A stretch of 64,000 nt of DNA from Flavobacterium phycosphaerae (GTDB lineage: Bacteria; Bacteroidota; Bacteroidia; Flavobacteriales; Flavobacteriaceae), in assembly GCF_010119235.1 (NCBI RefSeq), contig NZ_JAAATZ010000001.1, positions 154,501 through 218,500 on the forward strand, read 5' to 3'. The notes below the pieces were generated by a model, which had not been told where the DNA came from, made no database searches, and worked only from the letters and a program-made list of their open reading frames with translations. The translations under genes and the position numbers were made by a program. Shown piece by piece: positions 10,209 through 18,729 of this stretch; the first letter of the stretch is position 1, and each line of letters starts with the position of its first letter.

Positions 10209-13200
10209 ATGAGTTTATCTACCTTAAGCATCAAACGGCCGGTTTTTACGATTGTCATTAATCTGACCATTATTCTTTTCGGAATTATAGGCTACAGCTA
10301 TTTGGGGGTGCGTGAGTTTCCTTCGATTGACCCGGCTCAGATTTCGGTACGAACCAATTATACCGGTGCCAATGCTGATATTATTGAGTCCCAAATTACC
10401 GAACCTTTAGAAAAAGCCATCAACTCCATTGACGGCATCAGAAACATCACTTCTTCCAGTAATCAGGGTTCGAGCAATATTACCATCGAATTCAAACTCG
10501 AAAAAAACTTAGAAGAAGCCGCCAATGATGTAAGAGATAAAGTGTCGCAAGCCGTTAGAAGTTTGCCTCAGGATATTGATGCGCCACCCGTGGTATCAAA
10601 AGCTGATGCCGATTCTGACCCGATTATAACCATGACCGTTCAAAGCGACACTAAGAATGCTTTAGACTTAAGTGATTATGCCGAGAACGTTATTGCCGAA
10701 CGGTTACAAACCATACCGGGTGTCAGCAGCGTTCAGATTTGGGGACAAAAACGCTACTCCATGCGCATTTGGATTGACCCCGTGAAGTTGTCTTCCTATG
10801 GCGTTACCGTTTCAGATGTGCGCACTGCATTAGAAAAACAAAACGTAGAATTGCCTTCCGGAAAACTAACCGGTGCTAACACAGAGCTTACGGTGAAAAC
10901 CATGGGGAATCTTTCTAAAGCAGAGGAATTCAACAACATTATTATCATAGCCAACGGTGACAAGGTAGTTCGATTGAGCGATATTGGTCACGCCATATTA
11001 GACGCCGAGAATCTGGAAACCCAGCTAAAAGCCAACGGACAGCCGATGGTCGGACTCGCCATTATTCCGCAACCGGGAACTAATTATTTGGATATTGCGG
11101 ACCAATTTTACAAACAATTTGATTCGTTTAAAAAAGATTTACCCAAAGACATTAAACTCAATGTTGCTTTAGACAATACGCTTTTCATCAAAAAATCAGT
11201 AGTCGAAGTAGCGGAAACCTTATTGATTTCCATTTTTTTGGTTATCCTGATTATCTATTTGTTTTTCAGGGATTGGGCTATTGCTTTCCGTCCGCTGATT
11301 GATATACCGGTATCCTTGATTGCTACTTTTTTCATTATGTATTTATGCGGATTCTCCGTAAATGTACTAACACTGCTAGCGATTGTTTTAGCCACAGGAT
11401 TAGTTGTGGATGACGGAATTGTAGTTACCGAAAATATCTTCAAGAAAGTAGAGCAAGGCATGACACCCATTGAAGCGGCGATTAAAGGTTCTAACGAGAT
11501 TTTCTTTGCTGTAATTTCCATTTCCATAACACTTGCTGCGGTATTTTTACCGATTATCTTTTTAGAAGGTTTTGTTGGAAGACTTTTTAGAGAATTTGGA
11601 GTCGTCATTGGTGCTGCCGTATTGATTTCAGCTTTTGTTTCACTGACACTTACCCCAATGTTAAATGCCTATTTAATGAAAGGAGGCGAACAAAAGAAAA
11701 CCAAGTTTTACACTTTTACCGAACCTTATTTTGAAGGTTTAAACAAAGGCTACGCCACCGCTTTGGAAAACTTTATGCAAAAGAAATGGCTAAGCTTTCC
11801 TATCGTTATCGTTTGTATCGGACTGATTGTTTTGTTTTTCAAAATTATCCCCAAAGAAACGGCTCCTTATGATGACAGAAGTTTGATTATTGTAGGAGTT
11901 ACCACACCTGAAGGCTCAACGTATGATTACACCGATCGCTTCATGCAGGATTTGTCAAAGTTAATTGATGATTCTATTCCGGAGAAAAAAATTGCTTTGG
12001 TGATTACCGCTCCCGGTTTTGCTTCAGCTTCGGTAAACAGTGGTAGAGTACGCTTGGCTTTGAAAAATCCGGAAGACCGTGAAAAGTCGCAAAAAGAAGT
12101 GGCTGAGGCTTTCACCAAATGGACGAAAAAATATTCCCAAGCCAAAGTAACCGTTTCAGAACAACCTACTATTGCTGTAAACAAAAGAGGTGGCTTGCCA
12201 ATTCAGTATATCATTCAGGCTCCTAATTTTGAAAAACTACGCGAAAAGATTCCGGAGTTTATGGATTTAGCCAATCAGAATGAAACCTTTTCCAATGTAG
12301 ATGTCAACTTGAAATTCAACAAACCTGAAATTAATGTGACTATCGACAGAGAAAAAGCGGAGAGTTTAGGCGTATCGGTTTTAGATGTGGCACAAACCCT
12401 GCAACTCTCTTTGAGCGGACAACGTTTTGGGTATTTCATGCGCAACGGAAAACAATACCAAGTCATTGGGCAATTTGACAAAAAAGACCGCGACGAGCCT
12501 CTGGACTTAACGTCCATGTTTGTTAAAAACAACAAAGGCGAATTAATTCAGTTAGACAACGTCGTGAAAGTAGACGAACAAAGCAATCCGCCGCAGTTGT
12601 ATCATAACAATCGGTATATGTCGGCAACCGTTTCTGCCGGATTAGCGACGGGCAAAAGCATCAGTGACGGTATTGACGCCATGGATGAAATCAAAGCGAA
12701 AGTCTTAGATTCCACTTTTACCACCGATTTGGGCGGAGAGTCCCGTGATTTTGTGGAGAGCAGTTCTAATACCATGTTTGCCTTTGGGTTGGCTTTACTA
12801 TTAATTTATCTAATCTTATCGGCACAATTTGAAAGTTTTATTGATCCGTTTATTATTATCTTAACGGTACCAATGGCTGTAGCGGGAGCCTTATTTTCGT
12901 TATGGTTGTTTGGTCAAACGTGGAATATCTTCAGTCAGATAGGAACCGTAATGTTAATTGGTTTGGTGACCAAGAACGGAATTCTTATAGTTGAATTTGC
13001 CAACCAACTCCGAGAACAAGGTTTATCTAAATATGATGCTATTATTCAGGCTTCGGAAGCCCGACTTCGCCCTATATTAATGACGAGTTTAGCCATTGCT
13101 TTAGGAGCACTGCCTATCGCTTTATCTTTAGGAGCTGCTGCTACCAGTCGAATCGGAATGGGAGTTGTAATTGTGGGTGGTACTATTTTCTCTTTGGTAT

Positions 13201-13295
13201 TGACTTTATTTGTGATTCCGTCTTTCTATTTGATGTGGTCAAAACAAAAGAAACACCGCCCGGAATTTGACAATATAGAAGCATTAGAAAAATAA
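10209..13295 (+). CDS. RND efflux pump, inner-membrane permease (HAE-1/AcrB-like)
   Basis: 1028 aa, full length for an AcrB/MexB-type trimeric proton-driven exporter. First membrane helix right after the R-P-V-F-T segment at the N-terminus, a large periplasmic loop, a block of helices around residues 335-540, a second loop, and a final helix block from about 855. The proton-relay Asp pair is seen in V-V-D-D-G-I-V-V-T-E-N-I at about residues 401-402, equivalent to AcrB D407/D408. It lies between its adaptor and its TolC partner; its stop directly abuts the next coding region. Confidence 0.96.
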   Translation: MSLSTLSIKRPVFTIVINLTIILFGIIGYSYLGVREFPSIDPAQISVRTNYTGANADIIESQITEPLEKAINSIDGIRNITSSSNQGSSNITIEFKLEKNLEEAANDVRDKVSQAVRSLPQDIDAPPVVSKADADSDPIITMTVQSDTKNALDLSDYAENVIAERLQTIPGVSSVQIWGQKRYSMRIWIDPVKLSSYGVTVSDVRTALEKQNVELPSGKLTGANTELTVKTMGNLSKAEEFNNIIIIANGDKVVRLSDIGHAILDAENLETQLKANGQPMVGLAIIPQPGTNYLDIADQFYKQFDSFKKDLPKDIKLNVALDNTLFIKKSVVEVAETLLISIFLVILIIYLFFRDWAIAFRPLIDIPVSLIATFFIMYLCGFSVNVLTLLAIVLATGLVVDDGIVVTENIFKKVEQGMTPIEAAIKGSNEIFFAVISISITLAAVFLPIIFLEGFVGRLFREFGVVIGAAVLISAFVSLTLTPMLNAYLMKGGEQKKTKFYTFTEPYFEGLNKGYATALENFMQKKWLSFPIVIVCIGLIVLFFKIIPKETAPYDDRSLIIVGVTTPEGSTYDYTDRFMQDLSKLIDDSIPEKKIALVITAPGFASASVNSGRVRLALKNPEDREKSQKEVAEAFTKWTKKYSQAKVTVSEQPTIAVNKRGGLPIQYIIQAPNFEKLREKIPEFMDLANQNETFSNVDVNLKFNKPEINVTIDREKAESLGVSVLDVAQTLQLSLSGQRFGYFMRNGKQYQVIGQFDKKDRDEPLDLTSMFVKNNKGELIQLDNVVKVDEQSNPPQLYHNNRYMSATVSAGLATGKSISDGIDAMDEIKAKVLDSTFTTDLGGESRDFVESSSNTMFAFGLALLLIYLILSAQFESFIDPFIIILTVPMAVAGALFSLWLFGQTWNIFSQIGTVMLIGLVTKNGILIVEFANQLREQGLSKYDAIIQASEARLRPILMTSLAIALGALPIALSLGAAATSRIGMGVVIVGGTIFSLVLTLFVIPSFYLMWSKQKKHRPEFDNIEALEK

Positions 13296-13301
13296 TTGAC
13301 T

Positions 13302-14609
13302 ATGAAAATGAAATCACTATATCTTGTCATCCTATTGTTGGTCATTGTGCCCAAAACCAAGGCTCAACAAGTACTAACACTTGAAGAGGCAGTGAAAATT
13401 GCTTTGGAAAATAATTTTGACATTCGCATAGCGTCGAACAATCAAAAAATGGATGAAGCCAATGCCACCGCGGGTAATGCCGGAATGTTACCCAAACTCA
13501 CCGCCAATATTGCTGACAACAACAGCATTCAAAACAGTTCACAAACCCGTCAGGATGGTACTAAAACCGAATTGAATAACGCCAAAAACAATAGCCTTAC
13601 TTATGGCGTAAGCTTAGACTGGACGGTATTTGACGGCTTTAAAATGTTTGCCAAAAAAAGTCAGTTAGAGGAGTTAAAAAAACTAGGCGATGCCAAAACC
13701 AAATTGACCATCATTACCAAAATAAGTGATGTCAACACTACTTATTTTGATTTAGTACAACAACAGCAACAGTTAGCGGCTTTAGACAGTTCAATCGTAA
13801 TTTCTAACCAACGGTTGACCGTGGCACAAAACCGGTTCAGCATTGGCAAGGCCTCTAAATTGGAAGTTTTGAATGCTCAGGTAGATTTGAATACCGACCA
13901 AACCGCACTTTTAAAACAAAAGGAATTGTTGGGCAATACTAAAATTCTTTTGAATCAATTGTTAGCGCGAGATGTCAAAACCGATTTCAAAGTGGCAGAG
14001 GTTATTGTGGTAGATAAAGGATTGTTATTACCAACTTTAACCGATTTAGCTACCAAACAAAATCCGGAACTCGAAGCTCAAATTATCAATAAAAAAGTAG
14101 CCGAACTACAATTGAAGCAAGTCAAAGCCAACCGCTACCCTACGGTAAAAGTGAATACCGGATATAATTTTTCAGAAAGTCAATCCAGTTTGGGATTCAC
14201 TTCTTCCTCTTATTCCCGTGGATTGAATTATGGTTTCAGTGCCAGCCTGAATCTTTTTGACGGCTTTGCCCAAAAACGTACCGAGAAGATTGCCCAACTT
14301 GAACTGGAAAACTCCAAAATTGCCATCGAGCAACAAACGGCGACTTTGAACGGGCAATTGGAAAGCAGTTACCAAACCTATTTAACCAACTTGGAACTGG
14401 TACAATTAGAAGAAAAAAACGAAGGCATTGCCAAGCAGAATCTGGATATCACTTTGGAGAAATTCCGAATCGGAACCATTACGCCAATTGAATTCAGAAC
14501 GGCACAACTCAATTATATTACTGCTAAAGTGCGTTATACCAATGCGCAGTTTCAGGCCAAACTTTCTGAAATCAGTCTAAAAGAATTGGCCGGGAATTTG
14601 AGTTTTTAA
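13302..14609 (+). CDS. TolC family outer-membrane efflux channel
   Basis: 435 aa from the ATG at 13302. A TTG two codons upstream directly follows the pump's stop, but the ATG gives a clean signal peptide (K-M-K-S-L-Y-L-V-I-L-L-L ending near T-K-A-Q). Two long alpha-helical OEP repeats follow, with the typical T-L-E-E-A-V-K-I-A-L-E-N-N start and D-W-T-V-F-D-G-F / S-L-N-L-F-D-G-F strand motifs. It forms the trimeric outer-membrane duct of the efflux system. Third and last gene of the operon. Confidence 0.95.
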   Translation: MKMKSLYLVILLLVIVPKTKAQQVLTLEEAVKIALENNFDIRIASNNQKMDEANATAGNAGMLPKLTANIADNNSIQNSSQTRQDGTKTELNNAKNNSLTYGVSLDWTVFDGFKMFAKKSQLEELKKLGDAKTKLTIITKISDVNTTYFDLVQQQQQLAALDSSIVISNQRLTVAQNRFSIGKASKLEVLNAQVDLNTDQTALLKQKELLGNTKILLNQLLARDVKTDFKVAEVIVVDKGLLLPTLTDLATKQNPELEAQIINKKVAELQLKQVKANRYPTVKVNTGYNFSESQSSLGFTSSSYSRGLNYGFSASLNLFDGFAQKRTEKIAQLELENSKIAIEQQTATLNGQLESSYQTYLTNLELVQLEEKNEGIAKQNLDITLEKFRIGTITPIEFRTAQLNYITAKVRYTNAQFQAKLSEISLKELAGNLSF

Positions 14610-14611
14610 TG

Positions 14612-14619
14612 TATTTTTG
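14612..14619 (+). promoter_or_regulatory. Possible promoter -7 box for the bestrophin gene
   Basis: TATTTTTG just after the tolC-family stop and 20 nt before the ATG at 14640. No -33 element at the right spacing, so read-through from the efflux operon is also possible. Confidence 0.35.
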
Positions 14620-14639
14620 ACGCTATCTAATTCTGAAAA

Positions 14640-15503
14640 ATGATTTCCTATAATACCAAAGACTGGTTTACTTTTATTTTTCGTTTTCACAAAGCCGATA
14701 CGTTTCGTACGCTTTTCCCAATCATGATTGCCATTGGCTTTTATGCTGCGCTTATTGGTTATTTGGAAGTGGAATTTTGGAAAGTAGCTGAAAACAGTTA
14801 TATTAAAAACATCACCATCATGCATGGAATGTTGGGTTTTGTCATTTCGTTATTATTAGTATTCAGAACCAACACCGCTTATGATCGTTGGTGGGAAGGC
14901 AGACGACAATGGGGAAGCTTAGTTAACAACAGTCGCAACTTAGCTATTAAATTGGCCGTGATTTTGGAAGATGAGAAAGACAGAAGTTTTTTCAGAAAAC
15001 TCATTCCTCATTATGCTGTCATACTACACAAACATTTGAACAACTCCGAAATCAGTCAGCAGTTGTTTGACGATGTTGATTTAGCAATTGACCACCACAA
15101 ACACAAACCAAATCAGGTAGCCAAAAAAATGTTTGCGCGAATAAATGAGTTGTATCTTGAAAAGAAAATTTCGGGCGACCAATTAATAATTCTGAATGCC
15201 GAAATCCAATCGCTGACCGAAATATGCGGGGCTTGTGAGCGCATCAAAAACACGCCTATTCCCTACTCTTACAGTGCTTTTATCAAAAAGTTCATTTTCT
15301 TTTATGTTATGACATTGCCTTTTGGGTATTCCTTTAGTTTGGGTTATTATGTAGCGCCGGTAGTGGTGTTTATCTTTTATGTATTGGCTTCTTTAGAACT
15401 AATTGCCGAAGAAATTGAAGATCCTTTTGGTGGTGATGCTAATGATTTGCCTACAGCCAAAATAGCTTCCAACATCAAGAAGCATGTGGAAGAACTCTTA
15501 TAA
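14640..15503 (+). CDS. Bestrophin family ion channel protein
   Basis: 287 aa, the usual size of bacterial bestrophin/UPF0187 proteins. Segments near the N-terminus (about 25-45 and 58-78) and at about 218-255 are hydrophobic. The signature F-R-T-N-T-A-Y-D-R-W-W-E-G-R-R-Q-W-G is clear at about residues 78-95. Characterised bacterial homologues form pentameric cation-selective channels in the inner membrane. It lies 30 nt after the efflux operon; there is no evident functional link. Confidence 0.94.
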   Translation: MISYNTKDWFTFIFRFHKADTFRTLFPIMIAIGFYAALIGYLEVEFWKVAENSYIKNITIMHGMLGFVISLLLVFRTNTAYDRWWEGRRQWGSLVNNSRNLAIKLAVILEDEKDRSFFRKLIPHYAVILHKHLNNSEISQQLFDDVDLAIDHHKHKPNQVAKKMFARINELYLEKKISGDQLIILNAEIQSLTEICGACERIKNTPIPYSYSAFIKKFIFFYVMTLPFGYSFSLGYYVAPVVVFIFYVLASLELIAEEIEDPFGGDANDLPTAKIASNIKKHVEELL

Positions 15504-15586
15504 GTATACTTAATTAGCAATTATTTGAAACCCTTTTTGAAATAGTGTAGTTTTATGTGCTACTTTAGTAGTTCGATTGTTTTTTT

Positions 15587-16513
15587 ATGGCCTCCAAAAT
15601 TTTATTAAACAAACCGGCACTTACTCACGAAAAGTCACTCAAGACTTTGGTAGAAAACCGTACCATTTTTTCCTTAGACCATTGCGAGCTGAACATTTTT
15701 GAAACCTATCAGAAATCAGACCTCGTGCCGTTGAAGTTTAACGACTTGGTGGTAACAAGCATGCTACGCGGAAAAAAAATCATGCATCTTTTTGAAGAAC
15801 CGCAGTTTGAATACTTACCCGGTGAAACCGTAATTGTGCCATCGAATGTAGAAATGAAAATTGATTTTCCGGAAGCTACCAAAGAAAACCCAACACAATG
15901 TATTGCCTTAGCCATAGACCATAAAATTATTACGGATACGTTAGATTTTTTGAATGAAAAATACCCAAAAGAAGGCAAAAGCAACTTGTGGAAATTAGAC
16001 CACGAGAATTACTTTTTTTACAACAATGTAGAATTGGCAGGCACCATCAACAAACTCATCAAAGAGTGTATGGGCGACTCCATCACCAAGGATGCCATTG
16101 CCGATTTGACTTTGCAAGAATTAATCATCCGTATCATTCAAACGCAAAGTGCCAAACGCTTTGAAAACGAAAAATACATTGACAACAATAGTCCTATATC
16201 ACCTACGCTGGAATACATCAAAAAGAACATCCGCGAGACTATAAGTTTAAAAGACTTGAGCGATAAAGCCTGTATGAGTACCACTTCGTTTTACCGCTAT
16301 TTTAAAAGAGAATTGGGCATGAGTCCTATTGAATACATCTTAAACGAAAAGATAAAATACGCCAAAAAACTACTCAGCAATCCGAACATACATGTCAATG
16401 AAGTGTCGTATGCCAGTGGATTTGAAGACTGCAATTATTTCATCCGACTGTTCAAAAAGTACGAAGGCGTTACACCCAAACAATACCAGTTGATGAACTT
16501 CAGTTCGCACTAA
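15587..16513 (+). CDS. AraC family transcriptional regulator, probable activator of the aldehyde dehydrogenase operon
   Basis: 308 aa. The N-terminal half resembles the AraC_N (PF06719-type) ligand domain; the C-terminal 100 residues hold two HTH motifs, with I-S-L-K-D-L-S-D-K-A-C-M-S-T-T-S-F-Y-R-Y-F-K and the hallmark G-F-E-D-C-N-Y-F-I-R-L-F-K-K-Y-E-G-V-T-P. It ends 4 nt into the convergent DUF779 gene, and the aldehyde dehydrogenase gene lies just beyond. This AraC/DUF779/ALDH grouping recurs in bacteria, and a 10-bp direct repeat with 21-bp spacing in front of the dehydrogenase (18528-18558) is a plausible target. The effector is probably an aldehyde or alcohol, by inference. Confidence 0.93.
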   Translation: MASKILLNKPALTHEKSLKTLVENRTIFSLDHCELNIFETYQKSDLVPLKFNDLVVTSMLRGKKIMHLFEEPQFEYLPGETVIVPSNVEMKIDFPEATKENPTQCIALAIDHKIITDTLDFLNEKYPKEGKSNLWKLDHENYFFYNNVELAGTINKLIKECMGDSITKDAIADLTLQELIIRIIQTQSAKRFENEKYIDNNSPISPTLEYIKKNIRETISLKDLSDKACMSTTSFYRYFKRELGMSPIEYILNEKIKYAKKLLSNPNIHVNEVSYASGFEDCNYFIRLFKKYEGVTPKQYQLMNFSSH

Positions 16514-16887
16514 TCGTAGCGATTGTAATTTACCGGTTCGAGTTGTTCTAACTCTTCAGGGGTAAACAAGCGGTAATTAATGATAAACGTTTTGCCATAA
16601 GGGGTTTCCAAAGAAAATCCTCCTGCACCTATACCCTCCATCACATCTAAAGTGAAATGAGCCATCTTCCAGTATTCGAATAAATCTTTATCGAGCCAAA
16701 AATCAAATCCGGCTACCTGACCAATGCACACATCATCGGTTCTCAGAAAGAAACCACCCTTTTCAAAGCACTGAGGCTGGGTTCCTTCGCAACAACCGCC
16801 TGCTTGATAAAACATCAAATCACCAAATTTTTCTTTGAGCATTTGTACTACAGCCAAAGCATTATCCGTTACTGCCAATCGTTTCAT
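16510..16887 (-). CDS. DUF779 domain-containing protein
   Basis: 125 aa from the ATG at 16887; the frame extends eight codons to a TTG, but the ATG gives the family start M-K-R-L-A-V-T-D-N-A. A Cys-containing segment G-G-C-C-E-G-T-Q-P-Q-C-F and the downstream D-F-W-L-D-K-D-L-F-E-Y-W-K fit DUF779. The family is repeatedly found next to acetaldehyde-type dehydrogenases, as here (85 nt downstream of the ALDH stop, same strand), and is presumed to assist aldehyde oxidation. Its biochemical role is unknown to me. Convergent with, and overlapping by 4 nt, the AraC gene. Confidence 0.92.
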   Translation of the reverse strand: MKRLAVTDNALAVVQMLKEKFGDLMFYQAGGCCEGTQPQCFEKGGFFLRTDDVCIGQVAGFDFWLDKDLFEYWKMAHFTLDVMEGIGAGGFSLETPYGKTFIINYRLFTPEELEQLEPVNYNRYD

Positions 16888-16971
16888 ATTGTTTGTTTTA
16901 AGAATAAACAAACCGCAAATTGACCTGTGAAAGCCAATCTGCGGTGTATACTAACCAATTGTTTCACACAA

Positions 16972-18477
16972 TTAAAAGAACCCTAATTTATTTTTGTTAT
17001 ACGAAATCAACATGTTTTTAGTCTGGCGGTAATGCGCCAACATCATTTTGTGATTTTCTCTACCGATACCGGATTGTTTATACCCTCCAAACGGTGCTCC
17101 CGCAGGATAAGCATGATAGCTGTTTACCCATACTCTACCCGCATGAATGGCTCTTGGTACCTGATACAATTCGTGGGCATCTCGTGTCCAAACACCGGCC
17201 CCTAAACCATATAAAGTATCATTGGCAATTTCGATGGCTTCCTCGGTAGTTTTGAAAGTAGTCACGGCCAATACCGGTCCGAAGATTTCTTCCTGGAAGA
17301 TTCTCATCTTGTTCGTTCCTTTGAAAACGGTTGGTTTAATATAGTAACCGTTGTCCAAGTCACCGCCTAGTTTATTTTCATCGCCACCAATTAACAACTC
17401 TGCTCCTTCTTCTTTTCCTAAATTGATGTACGACATAATTTTGTCTTTCTGTACTTTCGAAGCCTGTGCTCCCATCATTACGGTTGGGTCGAGCGGGTCT
17501 CCGGTTTTTACCGCAGCCACACGTTCGATTACTCTTGCAATAAATTTATCATAGATATCTTCATGCACTAATAAACGCGACGGACAAGTACAAACTTCCC
17601 CTTGATTCAAACAGTACAATACGGCTCCTTCAATGGCTTTGTCTAAAAACTCATCATCGGCATCCATCACTGAAGGGAAGAAAATATTCGGTGATTTTCC
17701 GCCTAACTCTAAAGTTACCGGAACGATATTCTCGGTAGCGTATTGCATTACCATTCTTCCCGTAGCGGTCGAACCGGTGAAAGCTGCTTTAGCTACTTTT
17801 GGATTGGTCACCAAAGCTCTCCCTAATTCAGAACCGAAACCATTGACTACATTTATCACACCGGCCGGAATAATATCACCTATCAATTCCATTAAAATCA
17901 TGATGGAAATCGGGGTATTCTCTGCCGGTTTTAGGACTACGCAATTTCCTGCGGCCAAAGCCGGTGCCAATTTCCAAACAGCCATTAGTAATGGGAAGTT
18001 CCATGGAATGATTTGGGCAATCACCCCGATAGGTTCGTGAACAATTAATGAAACCGTAGTCTCATCCAACTCGCTTACCGACCCTTCTTCGGCACGGATT
18101 ACTCCGGCAAAATAACGAAAGTGATCAATAGCCAAAGGCAAATCGGCAGCCAAGGTTTCCCGAACGGCTTTACCGTTATCTATGGTTTCTGCAGCAGCCA
18201 AATAGGCTAAATTATCTTCCATAACCTGCGCTATTTTGATTAGCATATTGCTTCTGTCGGTTACCGAAACTTTGCCCCAAGTTTTGAAAGCTTCATGGGC
18301 TGCATCAACTGCTAAAGTTAAATCTTCTTTGTTGGAATGGGCCGCTTTGGTAAACACTTTTCCGTCTACCGGAGAAACCACATCAAAGTATTGCCCGGAG
18401 GCCGGCGGTACAAACTTTCCGCCTATATAATTATCATACTTATCTTTGAATGTGGGTCTTTGAATTAAATTACTCAT
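16972..18477 (-). CDS. NAD(P)-dependent aldehyde dehydrogenase (AldB/ExaC type)
   Basis: 501 aa, class-typical length. Conserved I-P-W-N-F-P-L-L-M-A-V-W-K at the nucleotide site, general-base Glu in L-E-L-G-G-K-S-P-N-I at about 262, and catalytic Cys in N-Q-G-E-V-C-T-C-P-S-R at about 297. It oxidises aliphatic aldehydes such as acetaldehyde to the acid; the AldB/ExaC subgroup is inferred from the DUF779 partner and overall look. It is the first gene of the unit with DUF779, preceded by a TACATTTG -7 box and candidate AraC operators. Confidence 0.94.
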   Translation of the reverse strand: MSNLIQRPTFKDKYDNYIGGKFVPPASGQYFDVVSPVDGKVFTKAAHSNKEDLTLAVDAAHEAFKTWGKVSVTDRSNMLIKIAQVMEDNLAYLAAAETIDNGKAVRETLAADLPLAIDHFRYFAGVIRAEEGSVSELDETTVSLIVHEPIGVIAQIIPWNFPLLMAVWKLAPALAAGNCVVLKPAENTPISIMILMELIGDIIPAGVINVVNGFGSELGRALVTNPKVAKAAFTGSTATGRMVMQYATENIVPVTLELGGKSPNIFFPSVMDADDEFLDKAIEGAVLYCLNQGEVCTCPSRLLVHEDIYDKFIARVIERVAAVKTGDPLDPTVMMGAQASKVQKDKIMSYINLGKEEGAELLIGGDENKLGGDLDNGYYIKPTVFKGTNKMRIFQEEIFGPVLAVTTFKTTEEAIEIANDTLYGLGAGVWTRDAHELYQVPRAIHAGRVWVNSYHAYPAGAPFGGYKQSGIGRENHKMMLAHYRQTKNMLISYNKNKLGFF

Positions 18478-18499
18478 AATTATCTTTTTTTGATTTTAT

Positions 18500-18507
18500 C
18501 AAATGTA
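18500..18507 (-). promoter_or_regulatory. Promoter -7 box of the aldehyde dehydrogenase operon
   Basis: Read on the minus strand this is TACATTTG, a perfect TAnnTTTG match, 22 nt before the ATG. The direct repeat at 18528-18558 would cover the -33 region, the position expected for an activator that contacts polymerase. Confidence 0.55.
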
Positions 18508-18527
18508 ATTTCAATCCTAAACCCGGA

Positions 18528-18558
18528 ATAGCACAATTCGGGCAATTTATAGCACAAT
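18528..18558 (-). promoter_or_regulatory. Candidate AraC-type operator (two direct 10-bp half-sites)
   Basis: The 10-mer ATAGCACAAT occurs at 18528-18537 and again at 18549-18558, exactly 21 bp apart start to start, i.e. two helical turns. Direct half-sites at this spacing are the classic AraC-family arrangement. They lie just upstream of the ALDH -7 box, and the only AraC regulator nearby is at 15587. A weaker related heptamer (TGTGCTA) sits at 15556-15562, upstream of the regulator itself. Confidence 0.5.
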
Positions 18559-18702
18559 AGTAGTAATATGAAAATTTTAACGGTGCTTAATTAAGGTTAC
18601 TCAAAAAATAGCGGTAAAAAATCAGCAATCCTGCAATCGAAAAATGAGTTATGACCTTCCTTTTTGGGACAAAATAATTTTTAATCTAAAAACTGTAATC
18701 CC

Positions 18703-18710
18703 TATATTTG
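18703..18710 (+). promoter_or_regulatory. Promoter -7 box of pheT
   Basis: TATATTTG, 19 nt before the pheT ATG at 18730. No clear TTTG at the usual -33 distance. Confidence 0.5.
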
Positions 18711-18729
18711 CAGCCTTAAAGAACGATAC

